NCBI GenBank assembly: GCA_964570285.1
Contig: CAZMXP010000022.1
Location: forward strand, 7,004-71,003
Length of the DNA: 64,000 bases
Reading direction: 5' to 3'
Source: CAZMXP01 sp964570285
GTDB taxonomy: Bacteria; Planctomycetota; PLA2
This document shows positions 36,359 to 45,478 of the stretch, one piece after another. The notes beneath the pieces were generated by a model. That model searched no databases and had not been told where the DNA came from. It was given only the letters and a program-made list of their open reading frames with translations. The position numbers and the translations under genes were made by a program. Numbering within the stretch: position 1 is the first letter of the stretch; every line of letters begins with the position of its first letter.

Positions 36359-37330
36359 ATGTCGCGCCCTCTGAACCCGTCGACCAAGAAAGATCTGGCG
36401 ACCGCGCAAGGCATGCTGCCGGCTGGCAACCCGCACGATGCATCGGGACGACGCGCCTGCGGCGAACGCGGGCGAATGACGGCCTACGAGATCGCGACTG
36501 CCTACAACAGCCATTTCACAACGGTGGAGTGGAACGTTGTCACCGTCATGTTGGGAATGTACTCGGCAATCTCGGATGGTGCTCGACGACCTCCGCGGAC
36601 ATCGGCGGAGGGGTGGACACCTCGCGCCGCTGCACGCGCGTATGTACCCGACCTGGCTCCCGACCTCACTCCGATCGGAGACGCGTGCATTGTTCGGGCG
36701 CGCATCGTTGGCCATGCCGCGATGGAGCCTAACGAGAGACTTGATTCGCCCCAAGGTCGTTTTGTTTCGGCACATGATCCTCAGGATGTCGTCATCGGAA
36801 CCGACGAACTCGGTCACGTCGAGTACGCCATGGCTCTGGCGCGACGAGAGCGCGAGGCCTGTCTCTGGATCTGGTCCGGGACGCGCTCCGCGTGGGGACT
36901 CTCCATGGAAGAGCACCCCGATCCATATCGCGCCATGATTCAGGCGCTGCTGCGGGACGGCCCCGAGATTGATTGGGGCGACTTCACGCTATGGCAGGGG
37001 ATCGCCATTCTCGGTGATGCGGTCGGAATGTCCGAGGACTCGTTCGCGGCGGCACGGTCCCTCCTCCGATACTCCAAGGACCGCTGGGACGGCGGCGCCC
37101 GCCCCGCCGACGGCCGTCTGCTGGTGTGCCCTGCGCTCGGCTGCACTGCACCCCTCTTCGTCTGGGCCCGGGCACCTCGGACGAAACGTGGGGGCTCGGC
37201 GGCACCCACGTACTGCACTTCCTGTGCGACGCGAAGCGGTGACTTTCCGGAGGGAAGGATCGCCAGCCGGTCCGCCAACTGGAAGGCGCGCGACCGCCAG
37301 CGGCGACGTCGGCAGCAGAAGAGCGGCTGA
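36359..37330 (+). CDS. hypothetical protein with a C-terminal zinc-ribbon-like Cys cluster
   Basis: The 323-residue protein is not recognised. The first 230 residues are mixed alpha/beta with Trp-rich segments (EREACLWIWSGTRSAWGL, IDWGDFTLWQGIAILGDAVG). The C terminus has CPALGCTAPLFVW...YCTSCATRSG, four cysteines in two pairs followed by a strongly basic tail (RDRQRRRRQQK), as in some mobile-element DNA-binding proteins. Start choice is uncertain: a later Met (MTAYEIATAYNS) also fits. Similar Cys-ribbon tails occur in proteins near phage replication genes, but no role can be given. Confidence 0.55.
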   Translation: MSRPLNPSTKKDLATAQGMLPAGNPHDASGRRACGERGRMTAYEIATAYNSHFTTVEWNVVTVMLGMYSAISDGARRPPRTSAEGWTPRAAARAYVPDLAPDLTPIGDACIVRARIVGHAAMEPNERLDSPQGRFVSAHDPQDVVIGTDELGHVEYAMALARREREACLWIWSGTRSAWGLSMEEHPDPYRAMIQALLRDGPEIDWGDFTLWQGIAILGDAVGMSEDSFAAARSLLRYSKDRWDGGARPADGRLLVCPALGCTAPLFVWARAPRTKRGGSAAPTYCTSCATRSGDFPEGRIASRSANWKARDRQRRRRQQKSG

Positions 37331-37400
37331 TTCACCGCTCGCGGGGATGTCCTTCCTGTAAGGAAAACCCCCGCCCTTATGACGCCTCCGTGGGCCTGGG

Positions 37401-38342
37401 ATGTCCCAGCGCCTGCCGTCCCTCCCACGGAGACTCATGGTGTCCGAATCCACGAATGGCCACGCGGCGGCCGGGCCAAGTGCCGCGCCGCGCCGCCTGT
37501 ACCCCGGCTGGCGATCGTGCGTGCACCTCGTTCGTCCCGAGACGGTGCTGGGCTGGCATCGCAAGGGCTACCGGGCCTGGTGGCGCTTCAAGTCCCGCAA
37601 GTGCAAGCCCGGCCGCCCGGACATCGGCTGGGAGGTCGTGCGCCTCATCCGTCGCCTCGCCCGCGAGAACCCGACTTGGGGCGCGCACCGCATCGCGAAT
37701 GAACTCCGCAAGCTGGGCCACGACATCGGCTCGACGACGGTCGGGCGGTACATGCGCAAGGTCCGTGGCCGCGGCCAGCGGTGGATGACCTTCCTCAAGA
37801 ACCACCTCGGCGACACGGTCGCCTGCGACTTCTTCATCGTGCCGACGATTGCATTCCAGCGGCTGTACGCGTTCGTGATCCTCTCCCACGATCGCCGGCG
37901 CATCGTGCACATCGGAGTCACGGCCCACCCGACTAGTTTCTGGGCCGCGCGGCAGATCGTCGAGGCATTCCCCGAGAGCGAGCCCAAGATCCTGCTCCAC
38001 GACCGCGACCCGCTGTTCCAGGACGCTTTCGCCCGGCAGGTCGCCGCAATGGGCATCCGGGAGCTGCGCATTCGGCCGCGCCACCCCTGGATGAACTGCT
38101 ACGCCGAACGCGTGATCGGGTCGATCCGACGCGAATGCACCGACCACGTGATCGTGCTCAACGAGCGGCACCTGCTCCGCGTGCTGCGCGAGTACGCCGC
38201 GTACTACAACGAGGCGCGCACGCACCTGTCGCTCGAGGGCGACGCGCCGATCTCGCGAACGCGCGAGGCGTCACCCGCGACGCGGCTCAGAGCCACTCCC
38301 GTCCTCGGCGGACTGCACCACCGCTACACGCGGGCAGCCTGA
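37401..38342 (+). CDS. IS transposase with integrase core, N-terminus replaced
   Basis: From RRLYPGWRSCVHLVRPETVL (base about 37494) to the end this is a full integrase-core transposase: VACDFFIVPT for the first Asp, LLHDRDPLFQ for the second and CYAERVIGSIRREC for Glu. It is the best-preserved member of the local family that also gave the fragments at 25782 and 30314. The first 31 residues (MSQRLPSLPRRLMVSES...) do not match the family, and the helix-turn-helix region is missing. An inverted repeat CTCCGTGGG / CCCACGGAG flanks the switch at about 37387-37432. Activity is doubtful. Confidence 0.8.
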   Translation: MSQRLPSLPRRLMVSESTNGHAAAGPSAAPRRLYPGWRSCVHLVRPETVLGWHRKGYRAWWRFKSRKCKPGRPDIGWEVVRLIRRLARENPTWGAHRIANELRKLGHDIGSTTVGRYMRKVRGRGQRWMTFLKNHLGDTVACDFFIVPTIAFQRLYAFVILSHDRRRIVHIGVTAHPTSFWAARQIVEAFPESEPKILLHDRDPLFQDAFARQVAAMGIRELRIRPRHPWMNCYAERVIGSIRRECTDHVIVLNERHLLRVLREYAAYYNEARTHLSLEGDAPISRTREASPATRLRATPVLGGLHHRYTRAA

Positions 38343-38520
38343 GCGACGGGAGTCCTTCGGTCGGAGTGAACCTCGGGGCGGCGGTCTGTACGCGGCACGG
38401 TTTGACCGCGCAGGTCGGCCCGGCGGCCCTCACTTCCGGTAATCAGCAACACGATTCACGCTCAGGGAACGGTCACGCAGCCTGCCGACATGACGTGCTT
38501 CGAGTATTGGTGAACCACAC
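38312..38520. repeat. repeat B following the 37.4-kb transposase, with the most complete right end
   Basis: B begins inside the last transposase codons and ends CGAGTATTGGTGAACCACAC at 38520. The terminal TTGGTGAACCAC is the exact inverted complement of the start of part A (GTGGTTCACCAA), which identifies it as a terminal inverted repeat. The next gene's stop codon is 6 bases further. Confidence 0.8.
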
Positions 38521-38526
38521 TGACGT

Positions 38527-39456
38527 CTACTCTCCAATGGGCGGATCCGAGGTTGTGGTAACCACAGTTGCGTCCTTAGCTGAGCGCAACAATAGCCACA
38601 AGCAGACTGCTGACACTAATATAGAACTACCAGTACTAACCCACACTGCGAACACTGAGGTCGCACTGCCACCGACCAAGTCGACGAACACTTCGAATAT
38701 TATAAGTCCGTTGAGGAACGCGTGCGCAAAGGCGGCAAGACCAATGCCACCCGTGATAGCTGCAAGGAGCCCAAGCCAAACACCCACGAGAAGCGTTTCT
38801 CCAAGGTCTCCCTCAACGTGTGATACCCCAAAACACATAGTTACAATTGGAACAGCGGCAGCAGTCGGCACAATTCGCATCACCACTCCCTGCAATACAC
38901 CACGAAAGTAGTATTCCTCCGCGATCGGTACGACAAGTACGACAAGTAAGAGCGAACACAGCGCGACGAGTGGGTACGCACTCCACATACTTGACAGTCC
39001 TCGTGTAGCCAAGTTCGCCCCATCACCCGCTTTGAGAAATCGCATTAGCTGAATGATGAAATACACCCCCACGGTGCCTGCACCCGCTACAGCAACAGAC
39101 CGGGCTCGAGCCATCCACGGTCCCGAGGAGAGTGTGGATTCAAACCAGCGTGCTCTCTGCGATCCTCGCCTCGCGCAGAACCCGTCTGCGAACCACGCCA
39201 CTGCACCCAGAAGTACTGTGCCCGCAAATGACACCGCTAGCCGGGCTGCTAGGAACGGCGCAATTGCTTCCGGGCTATTGTCGGTCGCGGCTGCAACGAG
39301 CGCATTGTCCGTGACTTTCGCGCAAATGCGAGCCACGCCGTGCGCCTGAACTACGGCGTATCCCCCTAGGGTGGCGCCTGCTGCAAGTGTGCTCCAGTGC
39401 AAACCTGCGGACGAAACCGATCCATCTCCAGCACGACGAGGGCCTCTCCGTATCAC
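38527..39456 (-). CDS. CPBP-family intramembrane glutamic endopeptidase (CAAX protease-like)
   Basis: The 309-residue protein has about eight membrane helices. The family signatures are present: EEYYFRGVLQGV near residue 190 (EExxxR, catalytic Glu pair), CFGVSHVEGD (second motif His) and FAHAFLNGLI (third motif). CPBP proteases cleave within membranes and are linked in some bacteria to bacteriocin immunity or protein export. Here the gene sits alone between a B repeat and the RHS fragment. Lower GC suggests it was imported with the surrounding cargo. Confidence 0.85.
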   Translation of the reverse strand: MIRRGPRRAGDGSVSSAGLHWSTLAAGATLGGYAVVQAHGVARICAKVTDNALVAAATDNSPEAIAPFLAARLAVSFAGTVLLGAVAWFADGFCARRGSQRARWFESTLSSGPWMARARSVAVAGAGTVGVYFIIQLMRFLKAGDGANLATRGLSSMWSAYPLVALCSLLLVVLVVPIAEEYYFRGVLQGVVMRIVPTAAAVPIVTMCFGVSHVEGDLGETLLVGVWLGLLAAITGGIGLAAFAHAFLNGLIIFEVFVDLVGGSATSVFAVWVSTGSSILVSAVCLWLLLRSAKDATVVTTTSDPPIGE

Positions 39457-39544
39457 GAGTCTGTCACGGCACCCGGCGACTTGGGCGGCGACGCCGAACT
39501 GACATCCGTTGACAATGCTCTTACGTCAGTCCCGACAATGCGAA

Positions 39545-41545
39545 TCAATATGTCCAGCCGCCGTGCCCACCGCCTACAACAGGGGGCAAGTCGACGGGAC
39601 CGGTTGGTGGAGCACCACCGCCCGCCCCAGGCGGTGTGGGGCCCTGACCGGGACTACCAGGCCCATCATCGGGCTGCTCTGGAGGTGGTGGTGGCATGAT
39701 TGTCGAAGCCGTGACCTCGCAGCACAGCTGGCATCCCATCGTGCGACACGCAACTGTGTATTCACCTTCCATTGCTTTGGCCTTTTGCTTGCACTCGGTC
39801 TTTACTGACTCTGGGACAAACAGCGTCGCTGTCGGCAGTGTGGGCATGTTAATCCCAAACACAGCAGGCAGTGCAGGCAGTTTTTTCTTTTGTTCAGCGA
39901 TCCATTGGCGTTCACATTCGCTTTCGTAGTTAGCTATTAGGACAGACTTGCATTCCGTCACCCCAGCTTCAACAGCTGGAGGTGAATTCAACATGCACCT
40001 ATTCCAACATCCAGCGTCGTACGGGAACTGGCCTTCAACTGAATTAGTCCAGTTATCACTGTCCGAACTCACATCGCAACCCAAGTCAGTCGAAGCCGTC
40101 GACGCCATTCCCGAGTACGCGTTAAGATGAGGACCGGCACCGAGTCGCCATCGCCAATTTCCACTAGTTGAATGAGCGTGCGCCAATTGTTGAGCGACCC
40201 GACTCCTCTGCCCAAACCTCCCCGCGTCCGGCCGGTACATCCGCGCCCTGTAGAAGTACCAGTCGTCGCCGACCGTGGCCATGATCGCCCGCTCGCGCCC
40301 CGTGTACCGGATGAAGTTCCCGATGTTGCTCCCGAGGCTCCCCAGCTTCGCGAAGCTGCTGTCCACCACCCGCGTCTCGCCCCAGTCGCTGTACCGGTAG
40401 ATGCGAGGCGTCGCCGTCATGTACAGGCGCTTGCGCCCCTTGAGGAACTTGGCGTCGTGAACCTTGACGAAGTGGCTCTCGTCGTGTCCGCTGAGCGTCA
40501 CGCCGGTTGTCCGGTGCGCTTCATCGCAGATGATGAGGTCGAAGTCGGGCAGGCCCGTCGCTTGCGCCTTCGACACGGCCTCGATGGAGTGGTACGTCGA
40601 GAAGACGACCGTCATTCCTCGTCCCGGCTTCTTGGCCGTGCCGCGCTTGGCCGAGGCTCGCGCATGGCTGGCCTCGTACTGCTCCACGAGCTGCCTGGCC
40701 GAGGTCGTTGCAGGGAAGGCCAGGTCATGAATCGTGATATCCGCCGAGTCGTCGCCGCCCTTGGTTCGGCGCGTGCCGATGCTCACGTCCGAACAGACGG
40801 CCAAGCAGTGCAAGGGTTCTGCCGCCTCGGCCGACCACTCGCGCAGCGCCTGAGCGAGCAGCGACAGCGATGGCACGAGGAATAGAACGTGCCCACCGGG
40901 CGCCAGCGCCTCCGCGAGACGTAGCGACGTGCGAGTCTTGCCCGTGCCGCACGCCATGATGAGCTTCCCGCGGTCGGCCTTCGCCAGACCGTTGACCACA
41001 TCGGCAATCGCCTTCTGCTGGTGCGGTTTGTTCGGTTGCGTTGCGCGGCGCGTGAGGCGCTCAGGGTGCTTCGTGTCGAACCGAGACCAGTCGATGGGAC
41101 TGGCATCGAGGTCTTGAATAGAGATGCGCAGCGCGTTCTTGGTTTGCCGGAATGCGTCCTCGGCGTTCTTGCCCCAACGGTCGGTGGTGGAGACCAGCAT
41201 CCGCGACGTGAACGGCTCCCGCCCGGACGCGGCGAGGAAGGAGTCGATGCTCCCCTTGCTGACGGAGTTCTCGGGCAAGTAGAACTTGCACTGGATCGCG
41301 CAGAACTCGCCCGTCGCGCGCTCCTGCGCGACAAGATCGATGCCCACGTCGCCGACGTTGCCCTTGCCGGGCCAGTCGTTCCACATCCAGACCTGCGAGA
41401 AGCGGTCGGCCTGGATGGGGTCAAGCTCGAGGTAGCGGAGGATCAGCCGCTCGAAGCGGTCACCGAGATCCCGGTTATTGCGGGCATCCTCGCGGAAGCC
41501 GGCCAGAATGCCGTGGATCGACTGGCTCGGTGGCTTCTCGGTCAT
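39545..41545 (-). CDS. chimeric gene: restriction-type nuclease/helicase N-terminus fused in frame to an RHS core end
   Basis: From ATG 41545 residues 1-385 are a restriction-type protein. They have a PD-(D/E)XK-like nuclease region (GIDLVAQERATGEFCAIQCK) and a superfamily 2 helicase core with MACGTGKTRTSLRLAEAL (motif I), IICDEAHRTTG (motif II) and YMTATPRIY (motif III). At about base 40397 the frame switches without a break to RHS core (RYSDWGETRVVDSSFAKLGS, DWYFYRARMYRPDAGRF). A Cys-containing, Pro-rich variable tip follows and ends at 39545. Helicase motifs IV-VI and the methylase are lost. The protein is unlikely to function as a restriction enzyme. It could be a decayed join or an assembly artefact. 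Confidence 0.8.
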   Translation of the reverse strand: MTEKPPSQSIHGILAGFREDARNNRDLGDRFERLILRYLELDPIQADRFSQVWMWNDWPGKGNVGDVGIDLVAQERATGEFCAIQCKFYLPENSVSKGSIDSFLAASGREPFTSRMLVSTTDRWGKNAEDAFRQTKNALRISIQDLDASPIDWSRFDTKHPERLTRRATQPNKPHQQKAIADVVNGLAKADRGKLIMACGTGKTRTSLRLAEALAPGGHVLFLVPSLSLLAQALREWSAEAAEPLHCLAVCSDVSIGTRRTKGGDDSADITIHDLAFPATTSARQLVEQYEASHARASAKRGTAKKPGRGMTVVFSTYHSIEAVSKAQATGLPDFDLIICDEAHRTTGVTLSGHDESHFVKVHDAKFLKGRKRLYMTATPRIYRYSDWGETRVVDSSFAKLGSLGSNIGNFIRYTGRERAIMATVGDDWYFYRARMYRPDAGRFGQRSRVAQQLAHAHSTSGNWRWRLGAGPHLNAYSGMASTASTDLGCDVSSDSDNWTNSVEGQFPYDAGCWNRCMLNSPPAVEAGVTECKSVLIANYESECERQWIAEQKKKLPALPAVFGINMPTLPTATLFVPESVKTECKQKAKAMEGEYTVACRTMGCQLCCEVTASTIMPPPPPEQPDDGPGSPGQGPTPPGAGGGAPPTGPVDLPPVVGGGHGGWTY

Positions 41546-41654
41546 TCGAAGTTCACCCCTCGGGCCCAAGAGCGCGTTACGATGTGCAGCCGGCCCATCG
41601 TGCCACAGGCGAGCGGCACGGACTACTCGTCGGCCCATCCCTTCCGGGCTACTT

Positions 41655-41700
41655 CCGCGGCGCGGCGGTCTGTGCTTAGTGCGCTACGGCCGCATCGCGC
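41655..41700. repeat. short remnant of repeat B
   Basis: The string GCGGCGGTCTGTGCTTAGTG followed by CTACGGCCGC resembles the centre of repeat B (GGCGGCGGTCTGTGCGCAGC). It lies in the 41546-41846 gap, which otherwise shows no gene. Confidence 0.4.
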
Positions 41701-41846
41701 GCCCGAGAGTCACAGACCCGGGTCACTCGCCACGCCCATCAGTCGCCTCACGATGCCGCCCGAGGCCGCCAAGTCGGCAGCGCGCGTGTATTGGGCAACC
41801 AAACGTGAAATGCAGGCAATCACGCGTAGCCCCGACTGCGCCCATC

Positions 41847-42626
41847 TCACTTGATCCGCGCATCCGGTGCGTAGTGTGTCACGTCGGCTCCGAGCCACGA
41901 CAGCCGCCACTTCGGCAACAGCCTCAGCGCCAAGATCCCACAGCCGGCAAACACCACAAGCGGGAGATAGATCCACACCATATTCTCTAAAGCAAATCTA
42001 AGTCCGTCTCCGACTGTGTCAATTCCCGCAAAGATTTGCGGGTCGAGTGCTCTGGCGCAAAGCAACATCGACATGAGAGCGACGATTGGGGTAGCAAGGA
42101 CCCATCCATGTGGCCGTTCCTCCACGAGTTCCAGTTCAACTAGACGACGCAAGTGATGTGTCGCACGACCGTCGCTTGGGCGGAACCTAGGATGATCGCG
42201 AACTGCGAGCAGCACCTTCACATCTGCGCCGTCCAATTCACTGAGAACCCGGAGAACAAGCCGCCTAGGTCGGCCACCCCTTGCGATTTCGCATAGGAGT
42301 TCCTGCCACATTGAAGCGATCTCCGCATCACGCGGATCGACATCCTGGGCACCTGCTACCCATTCCTGAAACGCTTCCAGCTGTTCGACGTCTTTGCCGT
42401 GCGAAAGTGGCGGGTCATTGCTAATCCGCTGATGGACTGCATCAATATGACCACGCAGATTGCTGGAGCGTCGCTTCTCCTTCCATCCCTCAACGACATC
42501 GTGAATGTAGGCACGAAGCTCCTTTCCCAAGTAGTCAGCGGAAGGCTGAAGCAGGCCCGTAAGGAACGGCGTCAGCGTAATGGCCCTTGCCGGAGCAGGG
42601 GATTCTTCGGCTTCACGGTCGCTCAT
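41847..42626 (-). CDS. DUF4393/Abi-alpha-like protein with C-terminal membrane helices
   Basis: I start at MSDREAEESPAPA. An earlier GTG adds 11 residues. The 259-residue protein has a helical N-terminal half with the pattern of the DUF4393/Abi-alpha family (PSADYLGKELRAYIHDVVEG, IASMWQELLCEIARGG, VLRVLSELDGADVKVLLAVR). Then comes a short winged-helix-like part (RATHHLRRLVELELVEERPH) and two membrane segments (PIVALMSMLLCARAL, MVWIYLPLVVFAGCGILALR). Abi-alpha proteins are associated with abortive phage infection. The family match is by eye and the fusion to membrane helices is not one I know. Confidence 0.55.
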   Translation of the reverse strand: MSDREAEESPAPARAITLTPFLTGLLQPSADYLGKELRAYIHDVVEGWKEKRRSSNLRGHIDAVHQRISNDPPLSHGKDVEQLEAFQEWVAGAQDVDPRDAEIASMWQELLCEIARGGRPRRLVLRVLSELDGADVKVLLAVRDHPRFRPSDGRATHHLRRLVELELVEERPHGWVLATPIVALMSMLLCARALDPQIFAGIDTVGDGLRFALENMVWIYLPLVVFAGCGILALRLLPKWRLSWLGADVTHYAPDARIK

Positions 42627-43012
42627 CGTTCTTGCGTCCCTGAGGCGCTCCACCGCCACCGGCTGGTTGGGGCACGGCGCACAGTCCCTTGACGTCGCAC
42701 CGTGAGCGGTCCACGTCGCGCAGCTTCCTTTATCACAGATTGCAAGCTAGTAATCGCCAAAGGGCCTCCAATCCTCGACGCAGAACAGACGCCTCCCTGT
42801 TAACGCCCCCCTTGCGCTGAGCATGCTCAACGACCGCGAATACCAACACTGGACTCGTGTACCCTCACGGCACGTCCTCCCAAAGTGTGTTGCTCCCCGC
42901 ACCCATAGCTGGCCTGGTCCGTGGTGCTCATCCCGTCACCCTCCGATCGCCCGCACCGTACCGCCGGGCGGGCGGGAGGCGCAAGGGGCGGGTGCAGCGG
43001 CGTGTAGCTAGC
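42627..43012. other. 386-base interval without a gene
   Basis: There is no convincing frame, RNA or repeat. It likely includes the promoter of the DUF4393-like gene and the end of the RelA/SpoT transcription unit. Confidence 0.35.
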
Positions 43013-44035
43013 CTACTCTTGCCGCTCCTGACCCTTTTCGTAACCAAGCTTGCGGACCAGGCCCTGGAGCCGATCGAAGGCATCTACAGTTTGCGGCGAA
43101 AAGGGGTGCCTACGCCGAAAGCCGCTATCCACGAAGCCCAACGACTTCGTTAAGAAGTCAGTGCTGGTACCGAAAAGGTGCGGAGCCTCCCTTCTGTACG
43201 CCTCCACCGCTGGCTCCGCCTTCCATCGAGCTTCGTCGATCGCGCGAAGCGTCCGGTAGCGGTCCCGGTCCAGGTCGATCAGCAGCTTTTCCTGCCAAGT
43301 CGCAGAGATCTCCATGCCAGGGAATCTCGATTCCGAATAGGCACGTAGCGTGTCCGCATTCACGCGTTGCGCCAAGAACGCGCTCGGCAGCATCCCCTTC
43401 ATCTCATCCAGATAGGATGCTCGCTCGTCGAGGACGCGTTCAAGCTCAAGGTCGACCGTCTCGAGGAGCGCAGCCGCGCGATAAATGGTCCGTCTCAAGG
43501 TGGCTGGAACGCTGAACGCTGACTTGTACTGAAGCACGTGGGAGGCAGCTGCCCAGATATGTTGCGCAGTCGTGCGAACTTGGATCTCTGCCTGCATGCC
43601 GCCGAACTCGCGAAGAGACGGTGTTGCTAGCCACTGCTGCGGTAAGCGAATCATGTAGTGGCACGATTGGTATCCAAACTCTTTCTCACCAAGGCGCCCG
43701 GCAGTGTCCTCGGCGCTGACGACTTCCAGAGAATGCGACAGCAGCCTGCCGACGGCCGCGACGTCTCGTCGAAAGAGCAGGATAATCCGGAGGCCAGCGA
43801 AGTCGTTGACCTCCAGAACCGACGTGACTCCTCGCTTTTGCCTCCGGATCTTTTCCAGAAGCGAGGGCCATTGCTTCACCCGCCGCTCAATGGCGAAGCC
43901 GAGTGATATGGCGTTCTCGCTAAGTATCTGGTCAATCTGCTGCGCAAGGGCCTCGACAAATCTCTCTGCGCGAGTGAGCAGGCTGTCGTACTCACGCTTG
44001 AGGCCGCGCTCTTGCTCGGAGTTGATTGTCATCAT
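43013..44035 (-). CDS. RelA/SpoT-domain (p)ppGpp or alarmone synthetase with C-terminal extension
   Basis: The 340-residue protein begins at MMTINSEQERG. A further ATG 33 bases upstream is possible. The synthetase domain covers about residues 40-175, and its key residues are all present: R51/R52, K54, S58 and K62 in RRVKQWPSLLEKIRR; D78, G81 and R83 in VNDFAGLRI; Y122, S124 and H126 in FGYQSCHYMI; E150, Q152 and R154 in AEIQVRT. A C-terminal helical domain of about 150 residues is unrecognised. There is no HD hydrolase, TGS or ACT domain, so it is a small or toxin-like alarmone synthetase rather than a housekeeping RelA. Neighbours suggest a defence role. Confidence 0.82.
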   Translation of the reverse strand: MMTINSEQERGLKREYDSLLTRAERFVEALAQQIDQILSENAISLGFAIERRVKQWPSLLEKIRRQKRGVTSVLEVNDFAGLRIILLFRRDVAAVGRLLSHSLEVVSAEDTAGRLGEKEFGYQSCHYMIRLPQQWLATPSLREFGGMQAEIQVRTTAQHIWAAASHVLQYKSAFSVPATLRRTIYRAAALLETVDLELERVLDERASYLDEMKGMLPSAFLAQRVNADTLRAYSESRFPGMEISATWQEKLLIDLDRDRYRTLRAIDEARWKAEPAVEAYRREAPHLFGTSTDFLTKSLGFVDSGFRRRHPFSPQTVDAFDRLQGLVRKLGYEKGQERQE

Positions 44036-44045
44036 GTTGGCGCCG

Positions 44046-44250
44046 TCATGGGTAATGTGCAGACACATGGGTGTCCCTGTTGCGACTGACGAGGCGGATC
44101 TTGTAGTGAGCCGGGTATTCGGTCGGCTGTATCCGATCGAGTACCCGACACGCCGAGGGACGATAGAGCGAGGCCGGCGTCCGCTGGCCGATGGCCTCGT
44201 GCGGGCGCTGCTCGCTGTAGTCGGTCCCGAAGGCCTTGAAGCATCGCAGC
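44046..44250 (-). pseudogene. C-terminal remnant of a second type of integrase-core transposase
   Basis: On the minus strand the sequence reads DYSEQRPHEAIGQRTPASLY, then RPSACRVLDRIQPTEYPAHY and stops at 44046. This is the typical end of IS481/IS3-like transposases (Y-N-x-x-R-P-H-E-A-L-G). Nothing of the N-terminal domain remains. It is a different family from the transposases ending HHRYTRAA. It fills the 44036-44371 gap. Confidence 0.7.
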
Positions 44251-44371
44251 TACGCCGCAAGATCGTACCCGGACCGTACCTCGGCGTAGTGAAACACTTT
44301 CATGCAGTCTCCAGGGTGGTAGACCTACGAGGTACACCTAAGCTCATCCCGCCAGTGGGCGCCCGGCCGCG

Positions 44372-45478
44372 CTATTCATCGCCGCCGTCCTCGTCGGCCA
44401 CTGACACGGTCCAGATTCGCTTCAGCGGCAACTCCGCACGGATCTCGTCGTCGAGCCGCTCGTACTGCTCGAGCAGTTGCCGGATCAGATCGTCTCGGTC
44501 CCAAAGGCGGACGCTGAAGAACTGCGCTGCGGTCTCTTTGTCGATAGACGACTTGAATCCGCCCCACGACACCAGCAGGCCGTGCTCTGCCCGGAAGTTG
44601 CGCATCGTGCCCACGAGCTGGTCGAGCGTCGGTCGATCGAGCGGGCTGTCGCCCGACTTCACCTGGATGCAGATGCGAGGCTCGGCGAATCCGAGGTGGC
44701 CGTGTGCCGCCAGAATGTCCACTCCCTTGTCCGCGCCCGGCGGGCTCCGGTAGGTCGAATAGCCCTGCGCCTGGAAAATGGCGTCCACGAGGTGGGCGAG
44801 CCCGTGCCCCTTGAATCTCGCGATGATGAGCCGCGCGATCTGGTCACGAGCGACCTCCTCGAGGTCGCGCGGAACGGAGTCCTCGGCGCCCGCGTCGTCG
44901 TCGTCCTCTCCGGCGTCGCTGCCGGCTCCGCCTTCGGATTCAGCTGCGCCCTTGCGCTTCGTGACGGTCCCGATAATCGATGTCCCGGTGTCTCTCCATT
45001 CGTGCTTCGCCATCGCTCGGACGCGGGCCTCGGCGTCGTTTCGATGGATCTCGCAGATCGTCATGATCGCGCCGAAGGAGAACAGCAGGTCCTGGCCGAA
45101 GTTGGATCTCGGCACGTCCGTCGCAATCCACTTCACTTCCCGGCTGTGGCGAAGCCAATGCTCCTGGCTCTCGTCATAGTCGCAGTCGCCCGTGATCTCG
45201 GCGACATGGACGGCCGGCTTCATCTTGCTGGGCACCACGACCCAGTCGCCCGCCTTCATGCGCCGGACGAACGCCCAGATCTGCCCCGAGTGGTTGGACA
45301 GCTTGCCGACACGCCTGTCGGTGTAGGCGCGCTCGAGCATCGCGCGGACCTCGCCACGATCCCGGACGCCGCGGATGTCCCCCGGGAGCTTGTCCCACGT
45401 AAGGTAGATGCGCTTGTCGGCCAGAAACCTGGTCTCGAACTCACCGTGCCGGCCGCACCGCATCAGCCAAAGCGCCAT
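44372..45478 (-). CDS. Mrr-type restriction endonuclease
   Basis: The 368-residue protein has an N-terminal domain of about 150 residues (MALWLMRCGRHGEFETRF; QIWAFVRRMKAGDWVVVPSK). That domain resembles the EVE/PUA-like or restriction-associated N-domain of Mrr relatives. An acidic linker follows (EDDDDAGAED), then an Mrr catalytic domain: YRSPPGADKGVDILAAHG with D254, and ICIQVKSGD with Q272-x-K274. These are the PD-(D/E)-Q-x-K residues that cut methylated DNA in this family. It is complete. It lies upstream of the RelA/SpoT gene on the same strand, separated by a transposase remnant. Confidence 0.85.
   Translation of the reverse strand: MALWLMRCGRHGEFETRFLADKRIYLTWDKLPGDIRGVRDRGEVRAMLERAYTDRRVGKLSNHSGQIWAFVRRMKAGDWVVVPSKMKPAVHVAEITGDCDYDESQEHWLRHSREVKWIATDVPRSNFGQDLLFSFGAIMTICEIHRNDAEARVRAMAKHEWRDTGTSIIGTVTKRKGAAESEGGAGSDAGEDDDDAGAEDSVPRDLEEVARDQIARLIIARFKGHGLAHLVDAIFQAQGYSTYRSPPGADKGVDILAAHGHLGFAEPRICIQVKSGDSPLDRPTLDQLVGTMRNFRAEHGLLVSWGGFKSSIDKETAAQFFSVRLWDRDDLIRQLLEQYERLDDEIRAELPLKRIWTVSVADEDGGDE

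Noticed and set aside
37341..37370. TGTCCTTCCTG as the left inverted repeat of the IS at 37.4 kb
   Set aside because: It matches the right end (TGTCCTTCACC) only over the first eight bases and lies before a replaced N terminus, so the match may be chance.
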